64,000 nt of DNA from Pseudomonas sp. P8_229 (GTDB taxonomy: Bacteria > Pseudomonadota > Gammaproteobacteria > Pseudomonadales > Pseudomonadaceae). The stretch is from the NCBI RefSeq assembly GCF_034008635.1, contig NZ_CP125378.1:5766501-5830500 (forward strand), given 5' to 3'. The position numbers and the translations under genes were made by a program. Under the pieces are notes generated by a model. The model worked only from the letters and a program-made list of their open reading frames with translations. It made no database searches and was not told the DNA's origin. Shown in pieces: positions 16,182 to 23,865 of the stretch (positions are counted from its first letter, which is position 1; every line of letters begins with the position of its first letter).

Positions 16182-16291
16182 CTCGATCGTTCCCACGCTC
16201 TGCGTGGGAATGCCTCTCGGAACGCTCCGCGTTCCAAGGGACGCAGAGCGTCCCGGGCTGCATTCCCACGCGGAGCATGGGAACGATCATT
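16182..16291. repeat. Second repeat family (GATCGTTCCCACGC type), complex inverted repeat
   Basis: CGATCGTTCCCACGCTCTGC at about 16182 is matched by GGAGCATGGGAACGATCAT-type sequence ending near 16291. An inner pair, GGAACGCTCCGCGTTCC, and GGGACGCAGAGCGTCCC lie between. It differs in sequence from the REP core seen elsewhere and sits between ridA and the iclR gene. Confidence 0.8.
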
Positions 16292-16331
16292 AGCGGTAAA
16301 CTCCCGGCGACTTTGAATGGGAACCACTGAA

Positions 16332-17096
16332 ATGACCGAAGACACCATCAAGCGCCGGGCCCGTGGTCTGGACCGGGCGTTCGATATCCTCGATTTCCTC
16401 AAGGAAATCGGCCAGCCGCTGCGTCCGAACGACATTGCCAATGGCATCGGCGGACCGAAATCCACGGTCTACGAGCTGGTTGCATCGTTGCTCGAACGGC
16501 GGATTCTGGAGCCGGTGGGCAAGGACGGTCACGTCTATCTCGGTCGCCAGTTGTATTTCCTCGGGCAGGCGCATCTGCGCCATTTCGACCTCAGTCGCGA
16601 GGCCGATCACGCCTTGCAGGAAATCGTCAGCCAGACCCGGGAGACCGCGCAGATGTGCCTGCTCAACGGGCGCAAGTACACGGTGGCGTTGATGAAGGAA
16701 GGCGAGCGGCATTTTCGTATTTCTTCCGACATTGGCGAGAACGCGCCGATCCCGTGGACCGCGTCCGGGCGCTTGCTGCTGGCGCACCTGAGTGATCAGC
16801 AGATCATCGACCTGATCGACGAAGACGACTACATCCTGCCCGACGGCGAACGCCTGCCGCTGGAACGCTTTCTGGCGGAGATCCGTCAGGCTGGCATCGA
16901 CGGTTTCTTCTCCTTCGACAGCGTTGCCGACACCTTCACCCATTGCTTCGCCGCCCCGGTCAAAGACCCCAGCGGCATCGCCATTTGCACCCTGTGCATC
17001 GTCGCCCCACGGGCCGATGCGAAGAACAATTACAACGACTATCGCCGGGTTCTGATCGAGAGCGCCAACAGCCTCGCCCGGCGTATCAACGAATAA
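16332..17096 (+). CDS. IclR-family transcriptional regulator
   Basis: A 254-residue regulator. A winged helix-turn-helix occupies residues 10-70 (LDRAFDILDFLKEIGQPLRP, then ANGIGGPKSTVYELVASLLE), followed by the IclR effector-binding domain at 80-250. Start could also be ATG 16317 (five residues longer); neither has a strong ribosome-binding site. Placed between the transporter/RidA genes and the ammonia-lyase, it probably controls the cluster, and the TTCCG-N6-CGGAA palindrome at 12686 is a candidate site. The effector is not known; a pathway intermediate such as KDG or glucosaminate is a reasonable guess. Confidence 0.9.
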   Translation: MTEDTIKRRARGLDRAFDILDFLKEIGQPLRPNDIANGIGGPKSTVYELVASLLERRILEPVGKDGHVYLGRQLYFLGQAHLRHFDLSREADHALQEIVSQTRETAQMCLLNGRKYTVALMKEGERHFRISSDIGENAPIPWTASGRLLLAHLSDQQIIDLIDEDDYILPDGERLPLERFLAEIRQAGIDGFFSFDSVADTFTHCFAAPVKDPSGIAICTLCIVAPRADAKNNYNDYRRVLIESANSLARRINE

Positions 17097-17136
17097 CCGC
17101 GGCTGCCTGCCGGCCGCGACAGTGAGGAGTTCGACC

Positions 17137-18351
17137 ATGACGACTGCGATCAATTCTGCTGTGGAAAAGGGCGATGCCGCCATCGGTGCGCATCTGGCGC
17201 GTGACGTCAGCCTTCCGGCGCTGGTGCTGCACCGCGAGGCGCTGGAGCACAACATTCGCTGGATGCAGAAGTTCGTCAGTGACAGCGGGGCAGAACTTGC
17301 GCCCCACGGCAAGACCAGCATGACCCCAGCCCTGTTCCAGCGTCAGCTCGACGCCGGTGCGTGGGGCATCACTCTGGCCAGCGCGACGCAGACCCGCGCA
17401 GCCTATGCCCACGGCGTACGGCGGGTGCTGATGGCCAACCAACTGGTCGGCACGCCGAACATGGCGCTGATTGCCGATCTGCTGGCAGACCCTGCATTCG
17501 ACTTCCACTGCATGGTCGATCACCCGGACAACGTCGCCGATCTCGGCACCTACTTCGCCTCGCGCGGGGTCAAGCTGAACGTGATGATCGAGTACGGCGT
17601 GGTCGGCGGCCGCTGCGGTTGCCGCAGCGAGCAGGAAGTTATCGAACTGGCCGGGGCGATCAATGCGCAACCGGCACTGGCCCTGACCGGCATCGAAGGT
17701 TACGAAGGGGTGATCCACGGCGATCACGCGGTCAGCGGCATTCGCGAATTTGCCGGGTCGCTGGTGCGCCTGGCGGTGCAACTGCAGGACAGCGGCGCGT
17801 TTGCCATTGCCAAGCCGATCATCACCGCCTCGGGTTCGGCGTGGTACGACCTGATCGCCGAGTCGTTCGAAGCGCAGAATGCGGGCGGACGTTTCCTCAG
17901 CGTGCTGCGTCCGGGCAGTTATGTGGCCCACGACCATGGCATCTACAAGGAAGCGCAGTGCTGCGTGCTCGATCGTCGCAGCGATCTGCATGAAGGCCTG
18001 CGCCCGGCGCTGGAAGTCTGGGCCCATGTGCAATCGATGCCAGAGCCGGGCTTTGCGGTGATCGCCCTCGGCAAACGCGATGTGGCATTCGACGCCGGAC
18101 TGCCGGTGCCGTTGCTGCGCTACAAGGCCGGTGTGGTGCCAGCGGTGGGCGATGACGTTGGCGCGTGCAAGGTCACGGCGGTGATGGACCAGCACGCGTT
18201 CATGACCGTGGCGCCGGGGGTTGAGCTGCGGGTGGGCGACATTATTTCCTTCGGCACTTCGCATCCGTGCCTGACGTTCGACAAGTGGCGGGTAGGGTTG
18301 CTGGTGGATGAGCAATTGGCGGTGGTCGAGAGCATGGAAACTTGCTTCTAA
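17137..18351 (+). CDS. PLP-dependent D-amino acid deaminase family protein, probable D-glucosaminate ammonia-lyase
   Basis: A 404-residue alanine-racemase-fold protein of the D-threonine aldolase/D-serine dehydratase (DSD1) family. The PLP lysine lies in LAPHGKTSMTP near residue 56. IEGYEGVIHGDHAV lies mid-barrel, and the C-terminal domain ends ISFGTSHPCLTFDKWRVG with the metal/substrate His and Cys of the family. GAGGAG precedes ATG 17137. Homologues are usually named amino acid deaminase. The adjoining KDG kinase, RidA and importer suggest the reaction D-glucosaminate to 2-keto-3-deoxygluconate plus ammonia; this substrate is inferred from context. A D-serine or D-threonine deaminase is the alternative. 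Confidence 0.82.
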   Translation: MTTAINSAVEKGDAAIGAHLARDVSLPALVLHREALEHNIRWMQKFVSDSGAELAPHGKTSMTPALFQRQLDAGAWGITLASATQTRAAYAHGVRRVLMANQLVGTPNMALIADLLADPAFDFHCMVDHPDNVADLGTYFASRGVKLNVMIEYGVVGGRCGCRSEQEVIELAGAINAQPALALTGIEGYEGVIHGDHAVSGIREFAGSLVRLAVQLQDSGAFAIAKPIITASGSAWYDLIAESFEAQNAGGRFLSVLRPGSYVAHDHGIYKEAQCCVLDRRSDLHEGLRPALEVWAHVQSMPEPGFAVIALGKRDVAFDAGLPVPLLRYKAGVVPAVGDDVGACKVTAVMDQHAFMTVAPGVELRVGDIISFGTSHPCLTFDKWRVGLLVDEQLAVVESMETCF

Positions 18352-18373
18352 GGTCCGACACCGAGGTGCGGCC

Positions 18374-18441
18374 AATCGCGAGCAGGCTCACTCCTACAGT
18401 TGGAATGCGCTCCCCTGTAGGAGTGAGCCTGCTCGCGATGG
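18374..18441. repeat. REPIN between ammonia-lyase and sugar kinase genes
   Basis: TCGCGAGCAGGCTCACTCCT (about 18377) is followed within 20 bases by the opposed arm TGTAGGAGTGAGCCTGCTCG (about 18416). It has the same variant core (AGGAGTGAGCC) as the copy inside cobN. Confidence 0.92.
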
Positions 18442-18481
18442 GGCCGCATCAAACACTATCGAATCAGCAGAGACCCACCCG

Positions 18482-19414
18482 ATGACCACCCTCAGCCCCC
18501 TGGGCCCGAACATCCCGCGCATCGCCCTGATCGGCGAGTGCATGATCGAACTCCAGCACCGTGCCGACGGCAGCCTGCAGCAAAGCTTCGGCGGCGACAC
18601 CTTGAACACGGCGGTGTACCTGTCCCGCGCGCTCGGCGATAAGGCGCAGGTCGACTACGTCACTGCGCTGGGCGATGACAGTTTCAGCGACGCCATGTGC
18701 CAGAGTTGGGTCGAGGAAGGCATTGGCCTGGAACTCGTGCAGCGTCTGTCCGGTCGTTTGCCCGGCCTGTACTGCATCCAGACCGACGCCAACGGCGAGC
18801 GCCGTTTCCTCTACTGGCGCAATGAAGCCGCCGTGCGCGATTGCTTCACCACCCCGGCGGCGGAGCCGATTCTGGCAGCGCTGGCGGATTACGACGTGTT
18901 GTATTTCAGCGGTATCACCCTCGCGGTGCTGGGCGCCAAGGGCCGCGAGCGCTTGATCCAGACCCTGATCGAAGCCCGGCAGCGCGATGCGCGGATCGTC
19001 TTTGACAACAACTATCGACCGCGTTTGTGGGCGTCACAGGAAGACGCGCGAGCGGCGTATCGCAGCGTGTTGCCGCATGTCGATCTGGCCTTGCTGACGG
19101 TGGACGACGAGCAGGCGCTGTTCCATTTTGCCGACTGTGCGGCGGTGTTTGAGGCCTACGCAGAGATCGGTACGCCGGAGGTGGTGCTCAAGCGCGGCGC
19201 CGAGGCGTGTCTGATTCGCTGCGATGGCGAGGCGTTCGAGGTGCCGGCGCAGAAGGTCGACAAGGTTGTGGACACCACGGCGGCGGGGGATTCGTTCAGT
19301 GCGGCGTACCTGGCGAGCCGCTTGCTGGGGGGCAGTCCGGTCGAGGCGGCCGAGGCGGGGCATTGGCTGGCGAGTCGGGTGATTCAGGTGCCTGGGGCGT
19401 TGATCCCCAAGTAA
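18482..19414 (+). CDS. kdgK: PfkB-family sugar kinase, probable 2-keto-3-deoxygluconate kinase
   Basis: A 310-residue ribokinase-family protein. The N-terminal signature IALIGECMIEL is followed by GGDTLNTAVYLSRAL, and PfkB motif 2 VDTTAAGDSFSAAYLA (near 266-281) carries the catalytic Asp and the anion hole. I chose ATG 18482 since the upstream in-frame stretch is REP sequence. KdgK phosphorylates KDG to KDPG, feeding the Entner-Doudoroff aldolase. Linked to the ammonia-lyase that would make KDG from glucosaminate, this completes a short catabolic route. Confidence 0.88.
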   Translation: MTTLSPLGPNIPRIALIGECMIELQHRADGSLQQSFGGDTLNTAVYLSRALGDKAQVDYVTALGDDSFSDAMCQSWVEEGIGLELVQRLSGRLPGLYCIQTDANGERRFLYWRNEAAVRDCFTTPAAEPILAALADYDVLYFSGITLAVLGAKGRERLIQTLIEARQRDARIVFDNNYRPRLWASQEDARAAYRSVLPHVDLALLTVDDEQALFHFADCAAVFEAYAEIGTPEVVLKRGAEACLIRCDGEAFEVPAQKVDKVVDTTAAGDSFSAAYLASRLLGGSPVEAAEAGHWLASRVIQVPGALIPK

Positions 19415-19441
19415 GCGGCGAATGGCCGTTTGCTGCGCAAT

Positions 19442-19513
19442 CGGTTCGCGAGCAAGCCCGCTCCCACAATGACGCATCCCAAACTGTGGGAGCGAGCCTG
19501 CTCGCGAAGAGGC
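19442..19513. repeat. REPIN downstream of kdgK
   Basis: Opposed REP arms TTCGCGAGCAAGCCCGCTCC (about 19445) and TGGGAGCGAGCCTGCTCGCG (about 19488) flank a short spacer. Confidence 0.9.
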
Positions 19514-19597
19514 CCTTACGCCAAACACTCAATCACGAAAAAAATACCCGCACCAAGTGATAACCGAACTTGCACCCACTGGCACGCATTCCAAACT

Positions 19598-19628
19598 GTG
19601 GGAGCGGGCTTGCTCGCGAAGAGGCCCT
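19598..19628. repeat. Single REP element
   Basis: One arm only, TGTGGGAGCGGGCTTGCTCG, followed by CGAAGAGGCCC. The sequence GAGGCCCTwA and the phrase CAAACACTCAATC also occur after the preceding REPIN, so a small tandem duplication of about 115 bases (19495-19630) is likely. Confidence 0.85.
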
Positions 19629-19640
19629 AAGGCCAAACAC

Positions 19641-19916
19641 TCAATCGCGGAAAAACACCTGCACCAGGTGATAGCCGAACTTGCTCTTGATCGGCCCATG
19701 CACCGTGCGCAACGGTTTCTTGAAGATCACCGCATCAATCGCGCCGACCATCTGCCCCGGCCGCACTTCACCCAGATCGCCGCCGCGCTTGCCGGACGGG
19801 CAGGTCGAATATTTCTTCGCCAGCACATCGAACGCTTCGCCCTTGGCGATGCGTTGTTTGAGTTGTTCGGCCTCTTCGGCGGTTTTCACCAGAATGTGGC
19901 GGGCTTGGGCTTTCAT
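19641..19916 (-). CDS. ppiC: Parvulin-type peptidyl-prolyl isomerase (PpiC)
   Basis: A 91-residue single-domain parvulin that catalyses cis-trans isomerisation of X-Pro bonds in the cytoplasm. ARHILVKTAEEAE, then FDVLAKKYSTCPSGKRGGDL, GQMVGAIDAVIF and the terminal SKFGYHLVQVFFRD are the full family pattern. No signal peptide is present. A second copy lies at 35657-35938 (about 45 percent similar by eye). Confidence 0.92.
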   Translation of the reverse strand: MKAQARHILVKTAEEAEQLKQRIAKGEAFDVLAKKYSTCPSGKRGGDLGEVRPGQMVGAIDAVIFKKPLRTVHGPIKSKFGYHLVQVFFRD

Positions 19917-19955
19917 CGTGCGATACCTGTAACGGGGTGACGGCGGGGCGCGGGA

Positions 19956-22508
19956 TTATGCCTCAAGTGACGGCGTTTGGTGGATCATCGTGCGGATCTT
20001 GTTCGCCAGCACGTCAAGCGAAAACGGTTTGGCGACCATGTCCATGCCATCCTCCAGAAACCCCTGGCGCTCGGTGGCTTTCTGCGCATAACCGGTCATG
20101 AACAGCACTTTCAGGCCCGGGCGATGCTGACGGGCGATTTCCGCCAATTGGCGGCCGTTCATCCCCGGCAGGCCGACGTCGGTCACCAGCAGGTCCACGC
20201 GCAGATCCGATTCCAGCAATGGCAGAGCGGCACTGGCGTCGGCGGCTTCGTGGGCGAGGTAACCGAGTTCCTTGAGCAGGTCGAGGACCAGCATGCGCAC
20301 CGCCGGGTCATCTTCGACCACCACTACGGTTTCCCCGGACCTGGCAGCCGGCGCGGTGCTGAGGGTTTCCACGATTGGCTGCTCGGGTTCCAGCAGATTC
20401 AGGCGCGGCAGGTACAGGCGCACGCACGTGCCCTGATCGGGCAGGCTGTCGAGGCTGACATGGCCGCCCGACTGTTGGGCGAAACCATAAATCATCGACA
20501 GCCCCAGCCCGGTGCCCTGGCCGATCGGCTTGGTGGTGAAGAATGGATCGAAGGCCTTGGCGCGCACCGACGGGGTCATGCCGGTGCCGTTGTCGCTGAC
20601 CGCCAACATCAGATAGTCGCCGGCCTTGACCGGTTCGAGGGTGGTGATGTCGCTGCCGTCGAGGTAGACGTTGGCGGTTTCGATCAGCAGTTCGCCGCCA
20701 TTGGGCATGGCGTCGCGAGCGTTGATCACCAGGTTGAGCAGGGCATTTTCCAGCTGGCTGACGTCGGTGCTGATCGCCCAGACATCCTCGGCGAGGCGCA
20801 GCGTAAGGTCGATCGGATCGCCCTTGGTGCGGCGGATCAAGTCTTCCAGCGAATGAATCAGCTCGTTGACGTCGAGGGTCTTGCGATCCAGCGACTGCCG
20901 ACGCGAGAACGCCAGCAGGCGATGGGTCAATGCCGCCGCCCGGTTGGCTGACGACACGGCCGCTTCGGTAAATCGTCCGATTTCATGTGAGCGACCATCG
21001 GCGATGTAGCGTTGCATCAGGTCGAGGCTGCCGATGATTCCGGTGAGCATGTTGTTGAAGTCGTGGGCGATACCGCCGGTGAGCTGGCCGACCGCTTCCA
21101 TTTTTTGCGCATGGCGCAACGCATCTTCGGCGCGTTCGCGTTCGAACATTTCGTTCTGCAGACGCTGATTGGCCTGGGCCAGTTGTTCGGTGCGGGCGCT
21201 GACCCGCTCCTCCAGGGTTTCATTCAGATTGCGCAGGGCTTCTTCGGTCTTTTTACGTTCGGTCTCGTCGATCACGAAAATATAGAAACCATTGACCGCG
21301 CCATCGGCACCGTGGCGCGGCAGGTAATTCATCAATGCATGGCGGTTGCTACCGTCGCGGTGCGGGGTATACAGGCTGAACGAGCAGGACCGCCCGGCCA
21401 GCGCTTCGGCGATGTACGGCGCGCGCAGAAAGTAGGCTTCTTCGCCGATCACGTCGCGAATGGTGCGGCCGTACAACTCCTGCGGGGTGAGGCCGTACCA
21501 GTCCAGATAAGCGGCATTGTTCAGGCGGAAACGCTCCTCATGGTCGACATAACTGATGAGGATCGGCATCGCGTTGATGATCAGTTGCAACTCGGTCTGG
21601 CTCTGGCGCAGTGCCTGCTCGGTGTGTTTACGCTCGGTCAGGTCCAGCGCGGCGCCGAGGAACCGTACCGGGCGACCGTGGTGATCCTTGTAACAACGAC
21701 CCCGGGCAAACACCCAGCGCAGTTCGCCGTCGGCGCGCAGCAGGCGATATTCCTCGGCGTATTCGGTGCCATGGGTGATGCAGTGCTTGATGCTGCGGGC
21801 GATCAGGGCGCGGTCTTCGGGATGCACGCCTTGCAGGTAATCACTGATCGGCAACTGGCTGGCCAGCGCCGGGTCGATGCCGTGCAGTTGCGCGAAATGG
21901 GCGTCGGCAATGAAGCGATCTTCGCCGATATTCCAGTCCCAGGTGCCGACCGCATCGGTGGCGGCCAGCGCCAGTTGCAGGCGTTCTTCGGTGTCGCGCT
22001 GGGCCTTGAGGCTTTCTTCGGAACGGCGTTGCAGTTCGAGGGCGATGCGTCGGCGTTCGTTGGTTTCAATGGCGGTCACCAGAATGCCGGCGACTTGCGC
22101 ATTCTCGTCACGGATCGGGCTGTAGGTCAGGTCCAGCCAGAAGTCGGATTCCTTCCCTTCGCGTTGCAGGGTAAATCGCCGTTCGCTGTAGGTGCGCACC
22201 TGGCCTTGTAGGACGGCTCGATAAATCGGGTCGGTAAAGTCTTGAAGTTCCGGCCATATAAGATGCGCCGGCTGTCCGAAAGCGTGTGGATGCTTGCTGC
22301 CAGCCAGCATCGCAAAGCCGTTGTTGTAGATCTGCGTGAGCTGCGTGCCCCACAACAGCAGCATCGGCATCGGCGAGTGAATCACGATGTCCACCGCGGT
22401 GCGCAGGCTTTGTGGCCAGGTGCCGGCAGCGCCCAACGGCGTACGAGTCCAGTCGGTGCGGGCGATCAAGGCTTGGGCGTCGTCGGGGGAGGGAGCTGGG
22501 TTCATCAC
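19956..22508 (-). CDS. Hybrid sensor histidine kinase with PAS domains and C-terminal receiver
   Basis: An 850-residue two-component protein without transmembrane segments. Three PAS/PAC units span about residues 30-440 (for example [20 protein letters not shown] and [19 protein letters not shown]), joined by coiled coil [20 protein letters not shown]. The phospho-acceptor is in [14 protein letters not shown] near residue 480. The ATPase domain follows ([52 protein letters not shown]). The receiver domain begins [18 protein letters not shown], with the phosphorylated Asp in [13 protein letters not shown] near 775. This is a cytoplasmic sensor with its own receiver; the signal and output partner are not in the window. 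MM at the start allows ATG 22508 or 22505. Confidence 0.92.
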   Translation of the reverse strand: MMNPAPSPDDAQALIARTDWTRTPLGAAGTWPQSLRTAVDIVIHSPMPMLLLWGTQLTQIYNNGFAMLAGSKHPHAFGQPAHLIWPELQDFTDPIYRAVLQGQVRTYSERRFTLQREGKESDFWLDLTYSPIRDENAQVAGILVTAIETNERRRIALELQRRSEESLKAQRDTEERLQLALAATDAVGTWDWNIGEDRFIADAHFAQLHGIDPALASQLPISDYLQGVHPEDRALIARSIKHCITHGTEYAEEYRLLRADGELRWVFARGRCYKDHHGRPVRFLGAALDLTERKHTEQALRQSQTELQLIINAMPILISYVDHEERFRLNNAAYLDWYGLTPQELYGRTIRDVIGEEAYFLRAPYIAEALAGRSCSFSLYTPHRDGSNRHALMNYLPRHGADGAVNGFYIFVIDETERKKTEEALRNLNETLEERVSARTEQLAQANQRLQNEMFERERAEDALRHAQKMEAVGQLTGGIAHDFNNMLTGIIGSLDLMQRYIADGRSHEIGRFTEAAVSSANRAAALTHRLLAFSRRQSLDRKTLDVNELIHSLEDLIRRTKGDPIDLTLRLAEDVWAISTDVSQLENALLNLVINARDAMPNGGELLIETANVYLDGSDITTLEPVKAGDYLMLAVSDNGTGMTPSVRAKAFDPFFTTKPIGQGTGLGLSMIYGFAQQSGGHVSLDSLPDQGTCVRLYLPRLNLLEPEQPIVETLSTAPAARSGETVVVVEDDPAVRMLVLDLLKELGYLAHEAADASAALPLLESDLRVDLLVTDVGLPGMNGRQLAEIARQHRPGLKVLFMTGYAQKATERQGFLEDGMDMVAKPFSLDVLANKIRTMIHQTPSLEA

Positions 22509-22638
22509 GTCTATCCTGAGCGTCGGTCAGTGCGTCGGCGTCTACTATTCTTGCACTTGCGGTAGACGCTGTATGACCCATTACGTCACGACACTGGGTC
22601 ATTTCTGTTCATTGAATGCTGCGCGGGTGCTTTTTGCC

Positions 22639-23751
22639 ATGGAAATCGATGCACTGTTGATCCGCCTGTCGAGCCAGCACGGCTCCGACCTGTTCCTCTC
22701 CACTGGCGCGCCGCCCAGTGCGCGCATCGACGGGGTGCTGACGCCGTTCAGCGAGCGGCCGTTCAAACCGGGTGAGGTCCAGGCCATCGCCAACTCCCTG
22801 ATGGACGCCGAGCAGCGGCGCGAGTTCGATCGGGAACTGGAAATGAACCTGGCGATTTCGCGCACCGGTGTCGGGCGTTTTCGCCTGAACATCTTCAAAC
22901 AACGCAACGACGTGTCAATCGTGATCCGCAACGTCAAGCTTGATATCCCGCGCTTCGAAGACCTCAAGTTGCCTCCGGTGCTGCTGGAAACGGTGATGCT
23001 CAAGCAGGGGTTGATCCTGTTCGTCGGTGCCACCGACTCCGGCAAATCCACCTCGTTGGCCGCGCTGATCGATCACCGCAACCGGCACAGCAGCGGGCAC
23101 ATCATCACCATCGAAGACCCGGTGGAGTATATCCATCGGCACAAGCGCTCGATCATCAACCAGCGCGAAGTCGGGGTCGATACCCGCAGTTTCCAGGCCG
23201 CGCTGAAAAACACCCTGCGCCAGGCTCCGGATGTGGTGCTGATCGGCGAAATCCGCGACCGCGAAACCATGGAACATGCCCTGACGTTTGCCGACACCGG
23301 GCATCTGGTGCTGTCGACACTGCACGCGCACAACGCCAATCAGGCGCTGGACCGTATCGTCAATCTGTTCCCCGAAGAACGCCGCCCGCAGTTGCTGCAT
23401 GCGCTGGGCAACAATCTCAAGGCGTTTGTCTCGCAACGGCTGGTGCGCACCCTCGACGGGCAGCGGCGGGCGGCGGTCGAGGTGATGTTGGGCACGCCGA
23501 CCATCGCCGACCTGATCCGCCGCAACGAGTTGGGCGAACTCAAGGGCATCATGGACAAATCGGCCGAAGTCGGGATGCAGACCTTCGATGCGGCGCTGTA
23601 CGCGCTGGTGGTGGAGGGTGTAATCAGCGAAGACGAGGCGCTCAAGCATGCCGACTCACAAAACAATCTGCGCCTGCGCCTGAAGCTGCATGCCGAGGCG
23701 GCGCCGACGCCGGCACCACCGGCATCGGGCGAATGGGGCTTGATGGATTGA
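22639..23751 (+). CDS. pilU: PilT/PilU-family retraction ATPase
   Basis: A 370-residue hexameric ATPase of the type IV pilus retraction family. Residues 1-110 form the N-terminal PAS-like domain (SSQHGSDLFLSTGAPPSARI). Walker A is GATDSGKS at 130-137, with Asp where most PilT/PilU proteins have Gly. The Asp box is IITIEDPVEYIHRHKRSI, Walker B is PDVVLIGEIRDRETMEHAL and the His box is GHLVLSTLHAHNANQALDRI. Length and the ARIDGVL/PFSERPFKPG region resemble PilU more than PilT. ATG 22639 lies inside a longer open frame, but the preceding codons are not family sequence. No other pil genes adjoin, so it is an orphan or extra paralogue. Confidence 0.85.
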   Translation: MEIDALLIRLSSQHGSDLFLSTGAPPSARIDGVLTPFSERPFKPGEVQAIANSLMDAEQRREFDRELEMNLAISRTGVGRFRLNIFKQRNDVSIVIRNVKLDIPRFEDLKLPPVLLETVMLKQGLILFVGATDSGKSTSLAALIDHRNRHSSGHIITIEDPVEYIHRHKRSIINQREVGVDTRSFQAALKNTLRQAPDVVLIGEIRDRETMEHALTFADTGHLVLSTLHAHNANQALDRIVNLFPEERRPQLLHALGNNLKAFVSQRLVRTLDGQRRAAVEVMLGTPTIADLIRRNELGELKGIMDKSAEVGMQTFDAALYALVVEGVISEDEALKHADSQNNLRLRLKLHAEAAPTPAPPASGEWGLMD

Positions 23752-23758
23752 CACCTCA

Positions 23759-23861
23759 CCCTTGTGGGAGCGGGCTTGCTCGCGAAAGCGGTGTATCAGT
23801 AAACGATGATGTCGGCTGACACTCCGCCTTCGCGAGCAAGCCCGCCCCCACAAGGGGATGG
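23759..23861. repeat. REPIN between pilU-like gene and acetoacetyl-CoA synthetase
   Basis: CTTGTGGGAGCGGGCTTGCT (about 23761) and the opposed CGAGCAAGCCCGCCCCCACA (about 23835) flank a spacer containing GCGGTGTATCAGT, also found in the REPIN at 3190. It lies between two convergent genes. Confidence 0.93.
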
Positions 23862-23865
23862 CGTG

